Below are positions 22,601 to 35,689 of a stretch of DNA of 64,000 bases, one piece after another. The notes below the pieces were generated by a model. That model was given only the letters and a program-made list of their open reading frames with translations. It was not told where the DNA came from and made no database searches. A program made the translations under genes and the position numbers. The DNA comes from Eonycteris spelaea. Lineage: Eukaryota; Chordata; Mammalia; Chiroptera; Pteropodidae. Position 1 is the stretch's first letter; every line of letters begins with the position of its first letter. The DNA lies in NCBI GenBank assembly GCA_003508835.1, contig PUFA01000003.1, positions 18,168,501 to 18,232,500 of the forward strand, given 5' to 3'.

Positions 22601-23447
22601 AGAGAACTGGGTCCTTTGTCTTGTATGTAGAACTTGCCTCATTCTGCATTTTGCTAATTGCATGCCCATAGTCCTGGCTGGCTTAAATGCATACTACCTG
22701 AATCATCTGTAATAAAAAGTGAAAATGCTTTCTGCCTAAAGAAAATAGTCACTATTTAAATTGACTAAAACCTTTCACTAACTCAATAAAAACTATCAGG
22801 AATGTGGTAAAGACAAAAATTTTTACAAGTTAGATCTTAGAATAATTCTTCAATAAAATGTGTTATCTGCTCTTTTTCCATTCATATTTTTAATTTTCAG
22901 CATTTTTATTTCTGCGTTTATTAAAAATAGTTCATTAAGGTAAGGATTACGCATGTTATTTATTAAAAATTTAGATTCACCTTGAAGAATGAATAAAAAA
23001 ATGGATTATTGGTTTAAACATTTTTATCCTAATATATTTTAATAGGTATATTTATCTTATTGTCTATGTCTGAGATATGAATCAATGATGACTGAGGTAT
23101 GTTTGCTTTTAATCCTGCTATTTACAATGGCAACTTTGAGTCTAAATGGGTTTATGGCAGCAGAATTCACCCAAATGGGTTCTATTTGAGGTAAGCATTG
23201 GACTAAAATAGGAAAATCCCACAAGAAGAGCCTCATTCATGTTTATGGATTCATGCAAGCTATTCCTGGTATAAAACTCAAATGAAACCATTGGCAAGCT
23301 AAAAGCTTGTGCATTATGAAGTGTTTCTGGAAATAGGGCTATTGGAAATGGAAAGTTTCTTTTAAAAAATCAAAATGAGTCACTGTATCTATTTTTAAAG
23401 GGGATAAATCTTGAATGGCTACATATAGCTGACTAGTTTTATTAAAA

Positions 23448-23480
23448 GAACAACAACAACAACAACAATAACAATAACAC
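23448..23480 (+). repeat. (AAC)n simple repeat
   Basis: About nine AAC-type units grading into AATAAC. Confidence 0.9.
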
Positions 23481-23559
23481 ACCTGAGTAAATAAAAGCAG
23501 AATAAAAAACTAGAAAAAGTACTTATTCAAATGCATATCATACCTTCACTCTTGTATTC

Positions 23560-23590
23560 ATTTGTTTTGTTTTGTTTTGTTTTGTTTTTT
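23560..23590 (+). repeat. (TTTTG)n simple repeat
   Basis: Five TTTTG units ending in a T-run, next to a small L2-like segment at 23,595-23,720. Confidence 0.9.
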
Positions 23591-23799
23591 TACTCAAGAA
23601 GAATTTATTGAACTTCCAAGGTGTGCCTTACGTTGTACAAGGTAAGGTACAGTAGGTGAAACACAAATAATAGACATGCTTCTGCTGCTCACATGAAGAC
23701 TACCAACTAGTAAGAAAAATGAGCCCTAGAATGCAAGGAGTTACAAAGTAGCAAATGCTCAGTGCTTAAAATAAAGAGAAAGTAAGAGCAAAAGATAGT

Positions 23800-23865
23800 T
23801 TAGAACAGGGTCTCCCAAACTTGGCCCATCATCAGAATCACCTGGGAGCTTTTAAATACACATGC
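23800..23865 (+). mobile_element. hAT-Charlie (MER5-like) fragment
   Basis: GTCTCCCAAACTTGGCCC (23,809) followed by CAGAATCACCTGGGAGCTTT (23,833) matches the left half of the MER5-type non-autonomous DNA transposon. The right end is not recognisable. Confidence 0.6.
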
Positions 23866-24729
23866 TTTTCTTCTAATTCATGATGGTGCATTAAACACGT
23901 GTTTCTCTTCACCACTTCCTGAGATTCCGTTAAATTAGAAAGGAATGAAAAAGAGCAATACATTTCTAATAGTAAAGATATAGAGGAACATAAGAAATTT
24001 CAATAATCTCCTGAAGACAACAAATGGAAGAAAACATATAAATGAATGACACTCAGTGGATAAAGGCGTAGCCTACAATGAACCATAAGGGGGTCACAGT
24101 GGAGGTGGAAGTCACTGTTCTGAAGAATTTCACAAAGACTCCTGATTCACAGTCAGAGGTACCATAGAGATCTAGAAGGAGAAGCTGGGCTGAAAACAGG
24201 TAGACGGATTGATAATTTGTATGCAAAATAGGCAGCCTTCCCAGCTCTAACTCCTAAAGTGCTTGGACAATATAGCAAACAGTCTGCATTTGCCCCGGGC
24301 AAGACTGAGCAACTTTCCTCTTAGGAGATTAAACTATCTGAGGGAAGTTAAAGCATCCACTGAGAGTATTGCTGCTAAGGAGTAGGGTTGCTCTTATTAT
24401 GACATTTGGGAGGCTGTTAACTTGACTACTGATTCTCTACTATTTGCATCCCCATAGTCCTGGCTGACTTAAATGTATAATACCTGAATCATCTGTAATA
24501 AAAGAGTTCAATGTATAGCTAAGCAGCCGATTTCCTACTTTTCCAAGCGAATGGAGCTTCCAGTTAAACACCCCTCCCCACATCAATTATATATCATCAT
24601 TATTAGATACAAACAGGCAACAAGGCATAATGGTGAAAACCAGCAAAGTGAAAAGGAAAGACTAAGATTAAAAAAAAAAATCAGTAAAACTGACCGCAGA
24701 AGAGGGCAGAGATTAATTCGGAGATGGGC

Positions 24730-24742
24730 GGGGGGGGGGGGG
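24730..24742 (+). repeat. G13 homopolymer
   Basis: Thirteen consecutive G, about 60 bases after a run of A in an otherwise AT-rich setting. Length could be assembly- or sequencing-sensitive. Confidence 0.9.
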
Positions 24743-24799
24743 TTTGCGGGGAAGTTAATTAGTGATAATAAAAGTGATTTGAGAGGCATTTAAACAGAG

Positions 24800-25850
24800 G
24801 TGTTTTTCCCCCCAGAAATTTCTATGCCAAAGGAACTATCAGATACAAAGAATGAATTCTGAAAATGAAAAAACATGATAGCCCTCCAAAAACATTTATT
24901 GGAAGATAAAATTGAGAGACTATCCAAGAATATAGAAAAAAAGATAGCGACAGAAAACATGAGACAGAAAGAACACAGGAAAAATGAGAGTTTCCTAAGG
25001 ACAGAAATGCAGGACAGGAAAAAAATAATGAAAATTAAAAATTTCCAGAGATGAAAAGTGTATGAGAGCTCCAACCGCAAAGAGTTACTCGGTACCGAGC
25101 AGGTTAATTGGTTTGAAAAAAAATTCCATTACTTGGACCTACCATCATGAAATTTCAAAACTTATTAAATTTTAAATCTTAAATTTTAAATTTCATTAAA
25201 GAGAATTTTCCAAAAGCTTCAAGAGAGGGAAAATGTTATCTATGAAGAAATAAGAAACTGATTAGCACTAAATATGGAAGATAATGGTGAGCTTCTTTCA
25301 AGGTTTTGAAAGAATATAATCTGGATCTAAAATTCTACAGCTAATCAAACTATTAATGGTGAGGGTAAACTAAAGATTTTTAACACAAAGGCAAAACTAA
25401 TATTTTCTGAATGAAATTGTTTTTCACAAATATTTTTAAAATGCGGATGCAAAGTTTGCCTAGTCAATCAATAAATATTTATTGAGTACTTATTTTGTCA
25501 TTATTTTAGACTACAGAGATATAATAATAAACATGACAGAGGCCCTGCCCTCAAGATATTTGTATTTTAATGGAGATAAGTTTCATGCATCCTTTTTGAG
25601 AAAGTTATTTGGAGATATACTCTAGCAATATACTGGTAAAAACAAGAAGTTATAAGAAATGGCAAAACTAAACTAAGTAGTCAATGAGAAAAACTGAGAG
25701 AGGTCTGCCATAATCCTAAAAACATTAAATCAAATTAAAACAAGAGCCAGTGTGCTCCATGAAGAATCTCTTATAGCAAAAAGAAATAAAAATATATTAA
25801 ATATAATAGATAACATGAGAATCAACTAGAAGATAGAAGTTATATGGTAT
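24800..25850 (+). mobile_element. HAL1/L1 ORF1-like remnant, interrupted by a short L2-like piece
   Basis: A-rich sense text resembles the coiled-coil and C-terminal part of an L1/HAL1 ORF1: GAAGATAAAATTGAGAGAC (24,902), then TCATGAAATTTCAAAAC (25,145), then AAAGCTTCAAGAGAGGG (25,213), then AAAATTCTACAGCTAATC (25,329). An L2-like insertion with AATAAATATTTATTGAGTAC lies at 25,469-25,580. Confidence 0.5.
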
Positions 25851-26253
25851 GGTAATAATTATTAATATTCAGCAATCTCCAGTTCAAGCCTTCCTGGGTA
25901 TACAAGATGTCTGCATTTCTCAGTATTCCCTACAGTTAGGTGGGACTGTATAATTGAGTTCTGGCCAATGGAATGTGAGTTTCACTTTCAGTCCAAGGCA
26001 GTTAAGAACAATGAGTTTTCTGTTTGACCATTTCCCCGCTTTGTTAGCTGGCTGGATGGACTGGATCCAGTGAAGAGTTCTGAAGATCTCAGGGTTGTCA
26101 GAGCCACTCATGGAAGCAACTTTCTCCTGGTCCACAGTGGATAGTGATACGATCAAGAAATACATTTTTATAATGTTAAGCAACTGACTGAGATTTCAGG
26201 CTTTTATTTGTTACAGCAGCATTTTTAAATCTACCTTAACTACAAATATGGTC

Positions 26254-26318
26254 TAAAAAAAAAGAAGAAGAAAGAGAAAGGAAGAAAGGAAAGAAAGAAA
26301 ACAAGCAAGCAAGAAAGG
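26254..26318 (+). repeat. Purine-rich (GAAA/GAAG)n tract
   Basis: An imperfect A/G-only run with GAAG, GAAA and AAGC units, ending in CAAGCAAGCAAG. Confidence 0.8.
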
Positions 26319-28154
26319 CACTCTTCAATAAAAAGCAAGAACTAAAATCAGGACCCAACAAAATAACATGCAGAACAACAAACTCATGATCCAATATAAA
26401 GTCAAGTTAAATGGGACCACCTGTGAAGGCAGAAGCTAGGTTCCAAGGAGCAAATAAATCTATGAAGAGTTAAGAAAAAGGAATTGGCAGTGACAGGAGG
26501 AAGAAAAGGGGCAGCAGCTTAAGAAGAAGGCGGAGTTCAAGAACAATCACAGCAGGTTCATTTATTCATAAATCCAGTGGCACTGTACAAACTACCACCA
26601 GAGTTATTTGCTGGTGTTGATGAAGTTAACCTACTTTGACTCTGAAGCAAAGCTACATAATATATGGACATTTGCAAGTCAAGAACCATCTATGTGCAGA
26701 AGCAGAGGACAGACTCTGAAGAGGGGGAATAGGGGATAGGGAGGAGTGGTGATAACAAGTAAAGCCTGGCTCAGAAAGACGATTAGGTTGGCCACATTTC
26801 TGTATATTGAATCTTCCCCAAGTTCTGCTAGTTCTCTGCAAACCTTTACACAAGTTTAGAGCATTTAAGAAATCCAAGTCATCTGCATTAGAAAACACTT
26901 ATGGAGGAAGTTGCATTTATCCAGCCAAGAGCAGTGCAATGTAGGACTGGGACTTTTTGTTCCTGCCTGAAAGGAGTTTACAGTCTTGCTGGCACCATAA
27001 GGGAGAGAGAGCGAGCAATAAGAAACCCAAGGCAGCACATAAGAAGGCCCAAGCGACTGGTGCAGAAAATCAAGTGCCCTTATAGCGTTTAGAGGAGGGA
27101 GAAATCTGAAGGATTAGAGAGCCAGGGTCAGGAATGGACTCTTGAGGACTAGACAGAGCTTAGGCAAGAGAGGAACGAAGGACGGAGGGACTTTCAAGCG
27201 GAGAAATGGTATCAGTAAAGGCAAGAAAGTAGGCATTGGGGACAATAAAAGAAGAGAGTCCCATTATGAGATGACAAATGTAGATTGGCTCCAAATTATA
27301 TAGGGCCTTGAACAACAGGTAAGGATTTGGGATTTATTTTGTAGACATTAGGTAGCATCAAAAATTTTCAAGATGAAATCGGTGGAACAAAACTTTATAC
27401 CATATTTATTTTTCTAGTGTTAGTTTTTAAGTCTTTGGCTATATGAGAATACTATCCCAATGCAGTATGGTCCTGCAGCAGCTATAAGGGTTAATCAGCT
27501 TTGGCTTATGAGACTTAAGTATAAAAAGTTCTGTTCTAGAAGATGGAACACCCATCTGTTGTCGCCAAGACTTTCCTTTCCTTGTTACTTAATGTTAAAG
27601 GAAGGAAATCTCTTAGGATTTCTGAGAATCATTTAGTATCTCCCAAGGGACTTTATGTCTGTTGTTATTTATGCAGCTTATTAAATAAAAGATCTCTCTT
27701 TACCAACATTACCTCATTAATCTTTGTCGAACCAACTTCATACACTTGGGAAAGATGGTGAGGGTGGATGGGTAAGGAAACCAAAGTTATAGGAAGTATG
27801 CCTGCAGACATTAGAGAGGATGTTGAGACTGTGAGGGCTCTGAAAATTTGTTATTTTATGGAACAGCTTTCCTTTCTCTGAATAATAGGGAAACTACATG
27901 ATTTTCTTGAGCAAGAAACACAGAAAAATGTCTTTTCTCTTATGTCTTTAGACATAGACATAAGTAAAAGTGGAACTTGATAAAGCAACACAAATAGTAG
28001 GTTAAGGATTTACAGCTTTTGTTTGTAGTGGCCTGTTCAAGTTGCTTCAGGCGATGGAAATTGACTGAGGGATACAGATGGCAATAATAAAGACAGGAAC
28101 CTGGTCTGTGCAATGAGCAGTGGAGTTTTGAAGTTGAGAGCAGCGGTTTAGGAG

Positions 28155-28350
28155 TCACAATGGCCAAAGAGTCAAATTCCTGATTTTCTACTTATTACCT
28201 GAGTGACTTAACTCCTTCAAGTTTCCACTAAACAGTTAAATAGTTCCAGCCTCATGGGGTTGTTGAGAGGATTACATGAAATAATGCACTAAGATACTTA
28301 GCACATTGTTTAGCTTACTGTAATCACTCGGTGAAAACTGGCTGCTGGTA
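28155..28350 (+). repeat. MIR SINE
   Basis: GAGTGACTTAACTCCTTCAA (28,200), a CCTCATGGGGTTGTTGAGAG block (28,250) and TTAGCACATTGTTTAG (28,298) are in canonical MIR order. Confidence 0.75.
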
Positions 28351-30664
28351 TTACTATTGGCTGCCAAGTAGTTGGATAGTAGTTGCCACATAAGCAGGGA
28401 ATGAGAAGGCAACAGCACATAAAATCATTGTTTCACTCATGGTAGCTTAGCACTGAATTCAAGCAGTATTTAACCATGTTTAAAAGCCCATAATTTGGGG
28501 GAAATGGTGATTCTTTAAAAAGTCAATCTCTAAAGGGCCATAAAAGCTATTTTAATCACTACAACGGATTACAAGGAAGTATGAATCAATAAACTTTGCT
28601 AAATGGTCTAAAATATAATAAAGAAAACCATCTACAATCATCCAGGAAGCCACCGTCTTTAATAGTAAGATGATGTAAAAGTTGGATGAGAAGAATGAAT
28701 TTTATTATTTGAAAATCCAAATGTTACAATGCTTTCAGGGAAATTCTTAATGTAGTACAGAGTCATGGCTTTTCAAATGATTATTTATTTTATGTAACTT
28801 GAGTTTATTACCTCTAAATTATATTTTTTATCAGATCTGATATGGAAATAAATGGCCATTTGCAGAAAGGTATTCTCTGCTCTTAGTATTTTTTAGATCC
28901 TTTCTCGGTTCAAAACCAGCCCTCTTTTTATTCCTCCTCCTAAAACTGCAATACTGTTTCAGAGCCCATATTAAGACTAGACACAAGCTTTATGTAGAAA
29001 GCCTTAGCTCTCTTCCCTCAGTCCTGTGTGGTGCTTACTGGCTCAAGTCTTCAAGTCCCAGGGCTATCACCTGATCCTAAAACTTATCTTGCTGCCCCTC
29101 TGACTAGGATAGCCAATGCTCACATGGGTTCTTAAGGCATATTGCTCACATTTGCACATCCCTGAGTTAAAGACTGGGCTTGCTTCTTGCCGCCCTATTT
29201 ATTTTCAACATTGTATTTTCCCAAGGCTATAACCTGCCTATGAATGCCATGTGCAGCAGAGTCCTGTTATCATGGATGGTGATGATTTATGATGTCCTGC
29301 TCCTGAGTTCGTCTGTACTGTTGAGCTCTATTCCTTTGTGGGGTCCTGGCTATGCACCTGGTAACAGCATTGCTTGCGTCACACAGAATCTATGAGGCCT
29401 CTTGGAGAGTGTACCTTTCCAACCTAACTCCTTTCCAGCAGTGGAAAGCAGATAAGTTCAGGTCCAGTTCCTTTCCCCATTTTTACCTGTCTATATTGCA
29501 ATGAGAGATATCAGAGACATTAGAGCTGGCTCAGCTGTGATGGCGAGGCAAAGAGATTAAAAGGAAAAGCTTGCCAGGGCAGTGAGAACTGGATCTGACG
29601 CTTGAATCTGAAATTAACTAGCCTTCATATCCACTGACCTCCCTTAGCCATCGAAGGGCTAATGAGAACATAAAATGACGTAAACAACATAACTGTGCAT
29701 TGGAAAGTTGTCACACCAATTGTTATGCTGTTGGCTCATCAGAGTCCCCAAATAAAGAAAAGGTTTTGTAATCAGTTAAAGTTAACAGAAAATTTAAAAT
29801 AATAGTGGTACTTAAAATAACAAGATAGAACCCCATTTCTCTTCCACATAAGAAATTTGGTAAAAACCTCATGCATATAATTTGAAAGTGCTGTTTTCTT
29901 TTAAAATGAAATACATTCTTAGGAAAAAAGTAAAAGATTCTACTTCTTACGCACAATTTAATAACTACATAGCATAGGATTACAAAGTTCTTAGGACTAA
30001 AACAAATATGTGTAAAATTTCCTATCCAGATCCTTATATGAAGCTGAATACAATTGTGCAGTATAAAAGTGATGGGGGTCATTGTAATAGATAAATTAGC
30101 TTCAATATGAATGTTCCACTTAAAGTTGAAATTAAAACTTTAAAATTGGAAAAAGAAAAAAAACAAGAAAAGAAAAAACAAGAAATTTGGAACTGGGCAG
30201 TCCAGAGTTGGAATGGGGCTCAGTAATGGCCAGGGACCCTGGGTTTTATCATCTTTCTACTAGCATTTGGCTTCTATCTTCAGTCACCACATGGCACAAG
30301 ATGGCTTCTGGGATTCCATGTACATTACAGACACCTGAAAAGAGGGAAAGGGAAAGGAAAAGAATCTCTGCCCAAATAAGCCAAGCTCTTTTGAGGTTAC
30401 CTTCCTGGAAGTTCTACATATTTCCACATATACATCCCATTGACTCGAACATAGTCACGTGGCCACATCTAACTGCAAGCAAACCTGGGAAATGCAGCCT
30501 CTTATTATGTGTATTGCCACCTGAGAATGGATATTGCTGGACATCAACTAGCAACATGGTCATCTGAAACCAAATGGAATGTCAACATTCTTTGAGAGAG
30601 TGTTTAAAGTGATAACAGTGAAATGATCTTCTCTTGTGATTGGCTTAAACAAATGATATCTACT

Positions 30665-30790
30665 CAGTCAACAACAAAAAAATGTTTTGTGTAGCTACTA
30701 CATGCCAGGGACTGTGTTCAGCCCTAGGGAGATGATAGTGAGCTAAAACGAACACCCCCTGCCCTCATAAAATTTATAAAGTGTACCGTC
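30665..30790 (+). mobile_element. LINE-2-like fragment
   Basis: CTACATGCCAGGGACTGTGT (30,698) followed by CCCCCTGCCCTCATAAAATT (30,755) is a typical old L2-type segment. Confidence 0.5.
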
Positions 30791-31157
30791 CCACGAAAAC
30801 AAGAGTGTATAATTACCAAGTGTGTTGTCTATAGGGAACCTTGTAAAATGGTCAGACTTGAACTTTGTGTGCTCAACTGTGTCTAGAGAGAAAGGAGCAC
30901 TCTTCATCAGGCCTGGAGTCAGCTGGAAGTGCCCTGTTAAAGGTGAGGTTATGCATCCTTAGCATGCCAGTAGTGTTCCTCACTGCTGACTAAGACTGTC
31001 TTAACTCTTAGTCTTAAATGAGAGAGATCCTATCTGCTTGATCATACATATCTCCTGTATCTAGGAGAGGTTCTCCCTCTGCATTTCGCAGACCTGAGGC
31101 TACACTCATTTGCTCAATCTAAGGATATTGGAATATGATGTCCCACTCCCCTTGCCT

Positions 31158-31212
31158 GGCAAATAGGTGAGCATTCTGAGGCAAATAGGTGAGCATTCAA
31201 GGCATTCTGAGG
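31158..31212 (+). repeat. 22-bp tandem duplication
   Basis: GGCAAATAGGTGAGCATTC occurs at 31,158 and again at 31,180. GGCATTCTGAGG at 31,201 partly repeats the junction. This looks like a small local duplication. Confidence 0.9.
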
Positions 31213-32819
31213 ATCAAAAAACACCAGTCTGCAATGTCTTGTCTATCCCTATAGGAAATGCTTTATTGGTTAGGCCAGGATTTCTGTTTGTTTTGCTGTG
31301 GCCCTTTCTGATCTTATAATTTCATTTGGAATTAGGGGATTTTATTTGCACAGCTCATATTCTTCATTAGCTAATATTTGGGTTGACCTTGGAATTTTGA
31401 CATGATAAAATAGTCAAAGGAGAAAGCACAGCGTTTTTCTGCTGTCATTTTGTGGGGCTGAGAATTATTGTCCTTCGGAAGAGCGGCTTTATTTTTAGCC
31501 CATGCAGTGCTTTAGATGGATGTTCTGTCTGTTTCTACAAGGCAGCTCAGATAACTCAATCATGTCTAGTTTTAGGGACAAATACGTTTTGTTACAACTT
31601 AAGAGCATCAGGCATTGCTAGAATAGAAAGGAGATATTTACCCTCCTTAATGAGAACATAGGTGGGTTAATGACATTTCTATACCATATAATGGATTTCC
31701 TTGACTCTTTTTCTCCAAAGCTTTTGGGTTTTGGTATGTAACTTCATAGTTGCATGGAGGATTGTTAAGCTCTAGTGATTGCAAAGAATAGACTGATTTA
31801 AAAAAAAAAAACTCGAATTACAGGGAAACTATAAAGCTGTGAGAGTAAGGACAAGAGGAGTCTTCTAGATCTCAGGGAATGATGTGCAGCTGGGCTTCTC
31901 TGGAGCCTGGAATTTAGGTGGAGAGCTGGAAGGAACCAATGAGGTTTCAGCATTCTCAGTAGCAGAGGTCAGCGGTCTTCCCCCATCAGCCTGCCCATTA
32001 ACTCAGTTCAGAGCTATGCCATGGTTAGTAACTCCAGGCTCTCAGACATACTTTGTCAAGTTATCTGGTTCTTATATCACTTTTGCTACAAGATTATTTG
32101 CTGATTTTAGCACTAATAACTCTGAGCCATTTACAGTTGCAACTGGAAAGAAAAGAATGCCATTTCAGGCTTGTTTACCCTGCCAGTCAAGCGGCTACAG
32201 GGACAAAGCCCTTAAATTCATCTGCAAATCTGTTGGTTCTCCCTCAGGAATCCCTGGTCCAGTTACTGAGCTTGCTCTGAGTTTGCAGTGGATTCTGAAG
32301 AAAACGACCTCCACTGTCCCCTGGTGGCTTGTCATGAAGTCAGGTTTGTGTCTTCCCAGATAATTTTCTGTAATTTTCACCTCTGGGATTATTGGCTTAA
32401 AGTATGAAGCTAGGATGCTGGGATTCCATCCCCAGGTTAAATTTACAGTGTGCATGGGAGAAAATGCTCCATCAATGTGCCTGCCCAGTTTCAGAAACAG
32501 GTGCTATATCTGAAGGGCTGTGCAGGTCCCATGCCCAGACCCAGGCTCCTCTTGGAAGAACACCTCAAAGAGAACATCCTGCCCTCTGTGGTTAGTCACA
32601 GCCTTTTCAGGTTGTTTTCTGCTAGTGGTTGCGCGAACCTGTCCTCAGACTTTAAAACTTGGTTTAAATCTCTTCTCTGATCCCACTTCCCCTCCTCCAT
32701 GGGCTACAAGGAAAATCACAGTGAGTTATCCGTTCTTTGATTTCTTAATGTGGTGCTAAGGATGAGATAATGAAGATGGTGTGGAAACGTATCAAATATC
32801 GTGGTGATGCACTTTAAAC

Positions 32820-33034
32820 CAGCGGTCCCCAAACTTTTTGGTACCAGGGACCAGTGCTCCTATGAGAATCTAATGCCTGATGATCTGAGGTGGAGTTGAA
32901 GCAGTGATGCTAGTGCTGGGGAGCAGCTGCAAATACAGATGAAGCTTTGTTAGCTGGCTCACCTGCTGTGTGGCCCAGTTCCTAACAGGATATGGACTGG
33001 TACTGGTCCATGGCCCGGGGGTTGGGGACCCCTG
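32820..33034 (+). mobile_element. Non-autonomous hAT transposon, copy 1
   Basis: A 215-bp element with terminal inverted repeats: it begins CAGCGGTCCCC and ends GGGGACCCCTG. It is flanked by a perfect 8-bp duplication, CTTTAAAC, at 32,812-32,819 and 33,035-33,042, as expected for the hAT superfamily. There is no transposase. It shares its internal sequence with the copy at 49,822. I recall similar elements in other mammals but do not name the family. Confidence 0.9.
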
Positions 33035-33197
33035 CTTTAAACCTCTTTTGAAGTGTGTCGATGGATGCCATTGGTGAAATGCCTCTCTGGTTAGGTTGGT
33101 CTTTGGCAACCTAGGAGTAGGAGGTCATCCATAGTTGACTCTGTGCAACCCAGTACTACCTTAGCACTTCTGGCCCCCAAAGGGTCACAATTTGGGC

Positions 33198-33221
<24 letters not shown>
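33198..33221 (+). repeat. (CT)12 microsatellite
   Basis: A pure CT dinucleotide run. Confidence 0.95.
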
Positions 33222-33228
<7 letters not shown>

Positions 33229-33569
33229 CAGAAATTCCAAAAGGCAGAATTTTTGGTTTAAAATGATCTCATGGACTTCGCAGCAATATCACAGTAAAGA
33301 CAAAGGCACAATATGAACTTCATCGCCAACACTGTTGGAAGACCTAGCAGGACTTTCGAACATTCTCTTATACATATGACGAGCCTAATGTGATGGGAGG
33401 ACTCTAGCTGCTGACAATGGCCAAAGGCTCGTCTAGACTTTAATAATCATTTTGGAAGAAATTCCATTTTCAAAAATAATTTATTCAAATATTTTATGCC
33501 AAAATAATTCTAAAAAGTATTAGTTTATATTAGCTGACCCAAGTAAATGTGCATTTAACTCCATGAAGA

Positions 33570-34301
33570 CAACTATTACTTCATAGTTTTTTTATTATAG
33601 ACTTTTTTTTTTATCCACATGAATGTTAAAGAAACTACAACAGAGTTAAATACCATTTTTGATAACATGATTATATTCTTAATTACACTCAATATTAAAC
33701 TGTAAAATATTTCCAGAGGATACAATCTTCATTCATACAGCAGGCAAAGTACCAGAGAGGAAGGGGCGTCGTGTAAGTCTGTCCAGTTTGCTGTGAAAAG
33801 CAACTTTGTATGGCTGATGCCATCGTAGCTGTCAAAATGTGATCCCCACTCCTAGGACAGGTCTTGTGTTTTCTTTCCACCAAGATTCACTTCTTCAATA
33901 GTAAAAGACAGTCTTTAGAGCTGCTCTCTCCAAGTGGGCAGCACTGAGATCACTGGAGACCGTCCCTGGATTTCCCGCCTCTGATTGGCTAACAGCACTC
34001 CCAACACTCCGGGTTCAGTTGGCCTTAAAAACACAAAGACTCAAACTTTGGTTCCACCAAAAGATGCAACGAGCATTGACTGCTCTGGTTGGCTCCCCCC
34101 TCCCCCCACGAATTAATGGCCGCCACAGTCTATTTTACATAGTTGTCCATGCGGCTTTGAGGTCACTTGTCCTTGGGTTCTCTTGAACGTGATTTTGTAT
34201 TTGATTCCCAAGCCCTTTCGATCGTAGTCTTTATGTGGGTCAGAAGTGCTCAGTGGCAGGCTGTATCTTACAAGAGGACAAGAATAGGTGGGTCTGTGCA
34301 C
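33570..34301 (-). other. SKOR2: Candidate SKOR2 terminal exon (3' UTR or alternative C-terminus)
   Basis: A strong minus-strand acceptor, CTTTTTGTCTTATCCCAG, ends at 34,302. The sequence that follows stays open for 62 codons (VHRPTYSC at the start, LCKIDCGGH at the end) to a TAA at 34,113-34,115. A poly(A) signal AATAAA lies at 33,591-33,596 and another at 33,480-33,485. In the form that includes the 39.2-kb exon, this exon would be wholly 3' UTR. If that exon is skipped, it would supply an in-phase alternative C-terminus. I do not recognise the 62-residue peptide, so its coding status is open. A cryptic donor GTAAGATA lies 30 bases into the exon. Confidence 0.45.
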
Positions 34302-34884
34302 CTGGGATAAGACAAAAAGCACAAATGACAACTTCAGCATAATACAATCAGATCGTTTAAAACTACTTAAAGTAATATTTAGGATATCCTTAAGAGAAGA
34401 CAGTCTTAGTACAGTTTGAACAAAACCCTTTAAACAGTGACCATGAAATCATCTTCCTTTTTACGTATATTTGCCTATCTTAGGTTATATGCCTCCACTG
34501 ACAGTGAGCCAAACTAGAACTACTAAATCAGTGTGATGGTTTGCTATGCCTTCTTTACAGTCAAGCCAATTTTTTGGGGGGTGGGGGAGGGTGATTTTAG
34601 AAGCTCCGATTTGTTGTTGGGCAAACATTAAGACAGCCTGCAGTGAAAGAGGCAGACAGAATTTCACGCTCTGGTGCCTGCTGGCTTTGCCTGGATGGTC
34701 CAAGTTACATCTATTTTTCCTGTTCTGGAGTGTCAGAGCAATTATAGAAGTATGACTGGAGTCCTTGTGATTCAGTATCAATGAAACCACAGGATTGGTT
34801 ATTAACTGCATATTAGTAACTGATACTAGAAAATGTGAATCCAGCTACGCTTTCAGGCTACAAATCAGAGAAAAGCAGATGAAG

Positions 34885-35095
34885 CATGGGTCACAGAGCT
34901 GGGTGGCCTGGCTCAATCCTGCCGCTTGCTAGCAGCGGGACCACTGATCGCTTACTCATCTCTCTGCATTTCAGTTTTCTCAGCAGCAGAATGTCAAAGT
35001 AGCAATACTTCTATGAATGGGATGTTTTGAAGATTAAATAAGATAATTGACACAAAGTACTTAGAACAGTGGGAGTACACACTGTCATTCTAAAT
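34885..35095 (+). repeat. MIR SINE
   Basis: CTCAATCCTGCCGCTTGCTA (34,912), CTCTGCATTTCAGTTTTCTC (34,962) and AGATTAAATAAGATAATTGA (35,031) are in MIR order. Confidence 0.75.
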
Positions 35096-35689
35096 GGAGA
35101 CACTTGAAAGAAACTGGTCCTCTTATGTCTGACTACAGATGAGAGAAATGGATATGCCTCTTCCCCTTTTTATCTTTGATCTATACAAAAGGAAGTCACA
35201 GACTGTCCAATTGCAATCCCTCTACATTTTTTAAAGACCTTTTCTTTGTTGTTATTTTTTTTTAGCAATTCTAGAAGTAAAATAAAAATAACAAGAGTTT
35301 ACCAAAGAGGTAGATATTGTTAGCATAGGAAAAAATCAAACTCTATATTTTCAAACTCTCCAGAAGGATGCAAAGTAGCAATTAGTGATGAAGAAAATGC
35401 AGATATAAGGCAAAACTAGGTGGGTCATGCCCTTGAGTGTTACATATGGTCTTGAGTAGACTTTAATAAAAAGCATCCCCTTTGTGGGAAAGGAGAGAGA
35501 ATATGGCAGAAGACTGGCAATGAAGAGTCAAAATTTTAGAGCTGGCAAAGACTTTGATCAGATTTGGCCACCCACGTTTTATAGATGAGCATGAGACTCA
35601 GAGATTAAATGACAACGTAGGGAGGTAGTGTCAGATTTAGAAGCCAGACTTCCTCAAAATCAGCCCAAGGATTCTAGTCAGACAGATAA

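Larger units (their letters stand above)
19000..33569. other. Intergenic region, no supported gene
   Basis: About 14.5 kb between the IER3IP1 promoter and the candidate SKOR2 3' end. It has an AT-rich background, L2, MIR, HAL1/L1-like and hAT remnants, and simple repeats. No open frame carries a recognised domain, and I see no RNA gene. The longest open frame (31,884-32,363, plus) is discussed under findings. Confidence 0.6.

Noticed and set aside
30187..30567. 126-codon open frame, plus strand
   Set aside because: No family recognised and unexceptional length for an unselected stretch in 64 kb.
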